From assembly GCA_027704905.1 (NCBI GenBank), contig CM051021.1:300601-364600 (forward strand): a stretch of 64,000 nucleotides of DNA, read 5' to 3'. The translations under genes were made by a program, and so were the position numbers. Shown here one piece after another: positions 58,404-64,000 of this stretch. The first letter of the stretch is position 1, and every line of letters starts with the position of its first letter. This DNA is from Muraenolepis orangiensis (Eukaryota; Chordata; Actinopteri; Gadiformes; Muraenolepididae). The notes under the pieces were generated by a model. That model did no database searches. It had not been told where the DNA came from and saw only the letters and a list, made by a program, of their open reading frames with translations.

Positions 58404-59060
58404 GTACCCCCCCCTCAACGGGCGCCTCCTGGCGTCCAACCCGGCTTGAAGGGGTGTTCTCGGTGGCAGTTGAGGGAAAAGAACAGATCCCGACAGTAGC
58501 GGCGCGGGGGCCAACCCCGCCCCTCTGGACCGTCTGCGTCCCAGTCGATGATCCGGGGGGTGGAGGAGATTTGGTTGGCGGGCGGGGCCCGGGAAGAGAG
58601 CCACCCCTTCTGCCCAGGTCAGTGGGAGTCCTCTCTGGAGGTCTCCTCTGGACCCTCCTCCAGGGGTCTCCTCTAGGGGTCTCCTCCGGGACCTTCTCTG
58701 GAGTCTCCTCTGGGGTCTGCTCTGAACCCCCTCTGTAGTCGACAGACGGGGGCCACGCGGCATCGTCGGGCGGATAGGGCGCGGCGTCAGCAGAAGGGGG
58801 CCGCGTGACGTCGTCCGGCGGGTACGGCGCTACGTCGTCAGGCGGTGCGGATCGACGTCGTTCGGCGGGTGCGGGGCGGCGTCGTTAGACGGGTGCGGAG
58901 TGACGTCCTCAAACGAAATCGGAGCGACGTCCTCCGGCGGGAGCGGAGCGGCGTCGTCAGCCGGGTGCGGAGCGGCATCGTCAGCCGGGTGCGGAGCGAC
59001 GTCGTCAGCCAGGTACGGAGCGGCGTCCTCAGCCGGGTGCGGAGCGACGTCGTCAGCCGT
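58404..59060 (-). pseudogene. Proline-rich tail of an LTR-retrotransposon polyprotein
   Basis: The minus strand has a Pro/Ala/Asp-rich frame with repeated D-D-A-A-P-H-P-P-type units (24-bp period, 58780-59060) that leads toward the polypurine tract. Fish Gypsy-like elements often end in such tails, but no protease, RT or integrase motif is present, so only the C-terminal end remains. The right boundary with the Tx1 ORF1 is a guess. Confidence 0.45.
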
Positions 59061-59706
59061 CGTGCCCGTCGCGGGGCCCCTGGTGGATATCGCGGTGGCC
59101 CCGGCGGTCGTCACGGTGCTCCCAGTGGGGGCATCGGGGCGACCCCTCTGGGCGACTGTCACGGTTTTCGGGGGGGCAGTAGGGGTGCCCCCGGCTGTTG
59201 CGGGCGCTGGGGCCCCGCCGGCGGGGGCTCTAGATGCGGTTGAATGGCCATTGGCGGTACCAGCGTTAGGGAGAAACGAGGTGGCACAGGAGATGTTGGA
59301 GGAACGGGAGGTGAGGATGGTGATCGGAGATGAATCCTCCAAACCGTCGGGTAAAAGGAAAAATCTAACTGAGGAGAAAAACAAGTCTAAAGCCAAGAAA
59401 GTAGTAAGCTCGTCATCCGATGAGTCTGAGGATGAAAGTATGAGTGATTATGAAACCAAAGATGACACTGAGTATTCTTTTGAGTGCATTAAAAGTTTTT
59501 TAGACAAATCAAAAGGACGCAAAGTTAAAATAGGAAAGCATTTTTCTAATTTAACCGCTTTCATCGGATCAGTAAAGCGTATAGGCCTTAAAAACAATCC
59601 CAGTGAAGCATCCGAAAATTGCTTCACAAGAAAGGAAACCTACAGGCTGAGGAAGCTGTTACAAAAGGCAAAGTTGGAGGTGGTCTCCAACGATAACGCC
59701 TTCTGA
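59060..59706 (+). CDS. Tx1 LINE ORF1, C-terminal part
   Basis: The open frame ends at 59706. It has an Ala/Val/Pro-rich stretch, then L-G-R-N-E-V-A-Q-E, a Ser/Asp/Glu-rich stretch, and a Lys-rich end with L-R-K-L-L-Q-K-A-K-L. This parallels the acidic, Lys-rich C-terminus of the other copy's ORF1. ORF2 begins 65 bp downstream. The upstream reading into 58900 crosses foreign DNA and is not part of the protein. Confidence 0.6.
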
Positions 59707-59770
59707 ACAGTCTTGTTTTTTTTCGTTGTGTGGTTTTCTTGGTGCTGGACTGCCCTTTTAAAAATAACAA

Positions 59771-62700
59771 ATGTGTGATTTTAGAATTGGCACTTTAAAT
59801 TTAAATGGGGCGAGAAACGTTTTCAAAAGAGCCTGTCTTGATATGGAAAGTGAGTGGAAGAAGGAATGGAGCGGAGATGTGTTTCTAAGTCACAAGTCTT
59901 TTAACAGTGGTGGAGTGGGCATTTTATTCTCGAATCATTTTAAACCTTTCTCTTATGTTAAGGAGGTGGTAGTGGAAGGCCGGCTTTTAAAAATAAAAGC
60001 CCAATATGAGGAGGTGAAGATGGTTTTTATCAATATTTATGCCCCAACCAGAGGAACGGAAAGACTACTGTTTTTAGACACTCTTAGTGAAACTATAAGC
60101 CAGTGTGATAGCGATGAGTATTTGTTTTTAGGAGGTGATTTTAACTGCACGGAGGATTTCTCATTGGACAGGAATCACCTTGAGCCTCACCCTGCCTCTC
60201 TGAAGCGACTCACACGGCTCACGGCTTCATGCGAGCTGAGGGATGTGTGGAGAAGTTTCCATGGGATTCAGAGGCAGTACACCTGGGCTCACACTAGAGA
60301 CAATAGTTTATCGTGAGCTAGGCTAGACAGGTTTTATTGTTTTAAGCATCATTTTAACGTTTTTAAATGCAGCTCTATTATTCCTGTTGGTTTTACTGAT
60401 CACTGTTTGGTTCAATGTTCAGTGTTTATAAGCAATGTCAAATCAAAAAGTGCTTTTTGGCACTTTAATAACACACTTTTAATCGATAGGAATCTTAGAG
60501 AGGCTTTTATGTTTTTCTGGGGTGAGTACCGAAAAAAGAAGAATGATTTTATCTCCTTGCAGCAGTGGTGGGATGTTGGAAAGTGCCAGATCAAAGACTT
60601 GTGTCAACAGTATACTCTCAATGTCAGCAGGGACAGGGCCAGGACAATGAGAGAACTAGAGATTGGAATCGTGGACATGCAGTCTGTTAAACTCTTTAGG
60701 AGCAAAGAGAGCCAAATGTATTCTATTGACTCAAAATTACATATATTATTTATCCAAAACAAATGGTATAATTTAAATGCCCCCTAAATGATAAAATGTA
60801 CCCCTTGCAACTATTTTCAAAGGTAAATTGAAATTAAATGAACTTTAGGAGTAAAGAAATAATAATTTATATCAGGCATCTACGCGGGCAGCACGTCAGG
60901 GCTTGACTGGTTTACCGTCTGGCATCTATGTGGGCAGCCCCAGTGGACTTAAATTGAAACCCCAGCTCATTCAGGTGGTGCATTTTGCTCAGGGAGTTGG
61001 CTGCATTCAGACCAGGAACGTGATAGCCCAATGGTATGTTTACATTCGCCTTCCCTGCTTGCTTTATGTGTTTTGCTTGCTTTATGTTCATGTGCTTTGC
61101 TTATGTTAGCTGTTAGCTCCCTAGCATGTTAGCTAGCATGTTAGCATGTTAGCTCTGCTCAGCATGGAATGTTTGTAACATGCGGCCCCGGTGCACCCTG
61201 GGAAATGGTGTTCCTGCGGTCTGTAGTGTATACGTGGGCTGTAGGCCTGCAATGTTTGACATTACAACAGTTTGAATATATTGTTTGAACATTTTGATGC
61301 ATGACATTCATCACATGGTTAAGTTTAAAGAATAATGTTGATTATTGGTAAATGCTGAATGAATGTTCTTAATGGAAATGCATTTGGTAATTGTTTATTT
61401 GAATGAACTGATATTATTATAGCCTATGTATTATGTTGATTTTGAAACATTTCCTTTCATACCATTTCAGGTTTATAACCTGCTATTGTGACAACCATTT
61501 GTCAACCAAATAAACGACAAACTAAGGTCAAAGAAAAGTCAGAGTTATATCCTTCTTTGATCACGTTGCCTGAGCCCTTCAAGTGGGGAAAACAAAAACA
61601 AACTTGACACAGTCCTTGACGGAGTCCACAGGAAATCGAGGCCATATTGAGGAACTCACAGCAAAAAAGACAGCGTTGAGCAGCCTGCTGGGCGTCAAAG
61701 CACAGGGGGCGCTGGTCAGGTCCCGCTTTATGAATGCAACGCACATGGATGCCCCGTCACACTATTTCTTTAGCCTTGAACGGAGGAATGGGCAGAGAAA
61801 AATCTTTCATTCCCTGTGCACAGAAAATGGAACAACTGTGTATGAGCATGACGGAATCCGCAGACATGCAGCAGCTTTCTACAAAGGCTTGTACACAAGT
61901 GAGGTCAGCTCTCACACTGAGAGTGAGCAGCCTTTTTTTGAGGGCCTTCCTCAGGTCCAGGCAAACAAAGGCCTCGAGGAAGTGCTTTCTACGGAGGAGC
62001 TAAAGGAGGCACTACAGTCCCTGAAGGCTGGCAAGGCTCCAGGCATTGATGGCCTGCCGGCAGACTTTTTTAAGTCTTTTTGGCCTGTCATCGGTGAGGA
62101 CCTGCTAGAAGTACTCAAGGACAGCCTGGCAACAGGGTGCTTGCCCTTTTGAGTTGCAGGAGGGCGGTAGTTACGCTGCTGCCAAAGAAGGGAGATCTGC
62201 AACAATTGAAAAATTGGAGGCCAGTCTCCCTGCTGTGTACCGATTACAAGTTGTTGTCCAAGGTGCTGGCTACAAGATTGGGGAGGGTGTTGGCGGAGGT
62301 CATCCATGTGAACCAGTCTTACTGTGTGCCCGGCAGGCTGATCACGGATAATGTCATGTTAATTCGAGATTTTTTGGAAGTCTCAGGTTCATTGGAAATA
62401 GAGATACCTGTGGCGTACGCTGCAGGCGTTTGGTTTCAGCCCTGGTTTCATAGCCATGATCCAGGTCCTTTACCGTGACATTGAGAGTATGGTGAAGATT
62501 AACGGTGGCTTGAGTGCCCCGTTTAAAGTGCAGAGGGGTGTGAGGCAAGGATGTAGCCTGTCAGGGATGCTGTACTCCCTGGCCATAGAACCCCTTCTGC
62601 ACAACTTAAGACACAAGTTGGCAGGCTTTGCGTCCCAGGGTGCAGTGGTCTTTTTAAACTATTTATGCTTATGCTGATGATGTTATAATTTTTGTGAATA

Positions 62701-63830
62701 ACCAGAAAGACGTTAATACAATGAAGGAGATCACACAGAATTTTGGTTTGTTATCGTCGGCAAGAGTCAACAGGGGAAAAAGCGAGGCTTTGGCAGTTAG
62801 CAAGGATATAGCTAGAAGCGTCAAGCTACCAGGGGGGCTAACATGGAAGAAGGGGGGGATTAAGTATCTGGGAGTTTTAGTCGGAACCAAAGAATACATG
62901 AAAGGGAACTGGGACAATGATTTAGAAACAGTTGAGGGAAGTATAAGGAAGTGGGCTTGGGTCTTCCCACAGGTATCCTATAAAGGTCGGGTCTTGGTTT
63001 TAAACAATTTGGTTTCATCTATGTTGTGGCATCGCCTTGCCTGTTGTGATCCTCCACCCAATTTACTGGCGAAGGTGCAAGCTTTAATAGTGAATGCTTT
63101 CTGGGATAAGCTACACTGGTTGCCCCAGAGCATTCTGTACCTGCAGAAGGAGGAAGGCGGACATGGACTCGTACACATGGCCAGCAGGGGGGCCACTTTC
63201 AGGCTGGATTTCATAAAAAGGTTTTTAACAGGACCAAAAGACTTGGTGTGGAAACCACTGGCAAGGTCCATCTTAAAGCGAGCTGGTGGCTACGGACTTG
63301 GCACTTCACTGTTCTTATTGGATTTTACATTGCAGGATTTTAAAAACATCCCAGAGTTTTTAGTGTTTGGAGCCTATTCAAGAAAGAGAGGGTGGATGGT
63401 CCAACCTCATTGTACTGGCTGCTTAATGAACCAGTGGTTCCAGGAGGACGGTTTGCAGCTGAGGGCACATTTGGCTCCACTCTCCAGGAAAATCTCCAGA
63501 GGTCCAAGGTCACAACTCTGGGACAGGTGGTGGAGCTGGCTGGACCAGACTTGGACGATGGCGCGGCCTTGGCTAGCCATATGGGAGTGAGGTCTTCAAG
63601 GACTATACAAAAATTACTGGACCAATGGAAGAGCAAACTAAGTGGAAATGAGTGTCCTTTTAAGAATGTTTTATAATGGTTTTAGAGTGCCAGATGACAG
63701 TGATCCTTTCCCCTCCATTGACATTAGCCCTGATTTTAAAAACTGTACTGGGATCTTTTTTCGCCTCAATACGCTAAAAAGTAAAATAGCCTATGCTGTG
63801 TGTGCCAAAGTCCTGAACAAGGTAAACTAA
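59771..63830 (+). pseudogene. Tx1 LINE ORF2, multiply broken
   Basis: It starts M-C-D-F-R-I-G-T-L-N-L-N-G-A. Compared with the other copy about 20 residues are deleted after G-A-R, removing QETH with the catalytic Glu. GGDFNCT is kept. A TGA at 60314-60316 replaces the Met of L-L-S-M-A-R-L-D-R-F. A solo LTR splits the frame at 60685-61609. RT blocks follow (G-K-A-P-G-I-D-G-L-P near 62035; R-Q-G-C-S-L-S near 62545; Y-A-D-D in a shifted frame near 62668), with a deletion near 62405. The thumb region 62694-63400 is open, then shifts again. Non-functional. Confidence 0.85.
60685..61609 (+). mobile_element. Solo LTR inserted in Tx1 ORF2
   Basis: A 925-bp segment with TG (TGTTAAACTC) and CA (AACTTGACA) ends, flanked by a perfect 5-bp duplication CAGTC (60680-60684 and 61610-61614). 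Removing it and one CAGTC restores an open LINE frame across the site that aligns with the other Tx1 copy. AATAAA occurs at about 61507, near the right end as expected for an LTR read on the + strand. No internal coding region is present, so it is a recombination-derived solo LTR. Confidence 0.88.
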
Positions 63831-63840
63831 ATGGGCGCGC

Positions 63841-64000
63841 GACAGTCCCTGGAGGCCAACATTACAGTTGGTCAAGCAGGATAAGGATAAGGATGAGAAC
63901 CCTCAGGACAATAGGACGAAGGGTGATAGGGAGAATTACATGGGGGGTCACAGGTCAAGAAACAGAGAGTGATAGAAGGGACAACATATGATTTTCCATT
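63841..64000. other. Window end, not recognised
   Basis: Purine-rich sequence with short GGATAAGGATAAGGATGAG repeats. It does not match the other Tx1 copy. Confidence 0.4.

Larger units (their letters stand above)
59060..63840 (+). mobile_element. Second Tx1-clade LINE, 5'-truncated
   Basis: It contains the C-terminal part of ORF1 and a broken ORF2 that aligns with the element at 44397-51237. Orientation is opposite to that copy. The ORF1 N-terminal half and CCHC knuckle are absent, having been replaced by the LTR-retrotransposon piece. Similarity fades near 63840 after K-L-N-G-R. Confidence 0.85.

Noticed and set aside
57987..58763. 258-codon minus-strand frame over the LTR
   Set aside because: It reads through the polypurine-like tract and the whole LTR, so it cannot be a single retrotransposon protein. 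Only its first part may be coding.

Overview
This window looks like teleost fish genomic DNA. The evidence is intron-rich vertebrate immune genes, fish-type L2, Tx1 and hAT transposons, tRNA-headed SINEs and a very high load of micro- and minisatellites. The repeat load together with a class I MHC gene recalls codfishes (Gadiformes), but that is only a guess. There is one assembly gap of 1000 N (11411-12410).

Layout: 1-3740 is non-coding and rich in simple repeats. 3745-10530 is one copy (A) of a segmental duplication, and a 5'-truncated L2 LINE is inserted in it. 10531-11410 holds hAT-type DNA transposon ends up to the gap. 12964-27888 (+) is the 3' two thirds of a complement C3-like gene, about 31 exons, whose introns hold SINEs, LINE tails, fold-back elements and a 20-bp satellite. 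29000-31595 is a second, longer L2 LINE cut by a hAT end. 31918-37435 is copy B of the segmental duplication, carrying a 1.9-kb hAT element instead of the L2. 37.4-41.4 kb is a patchwork of fold-backs, (CA)n, hAT and LINE fragments and a short 33-bp minisatellite.

42281-53674 (-) is a complete, open MHC class I gene (7 coding exons, about 379 residues, all introns phase 1). A degenerate 6.8-kb Tx1-clade LINE sits in its third intron inside (TC)n DNA. An SXY-like promoter module lies about 200 bp upstream of the start codon, directly followed by about 3 kb of the 33-bp minisatellite. 57116-57960 repeats the region downstream of the MHC gene, implying a tandem class I arrangement. The right end holds an LTR-retrotransposon 3' end (-) and a second Tx1 LINE (+), whose ORF2 is split by a clean solo LTR.

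The two host genes are both immune genes. The C3-like protein has lost the thioester cysteine (GNGEQ in place of GCGEQ) and apparently the catalytic histidine, so it should be unable to attach covalently to targets. The class I molecule keeps its fold but has changed several peptide-anchoring positions. Almost everything else is mobile or tandemly repeated DNA, much of it nested in readable order.
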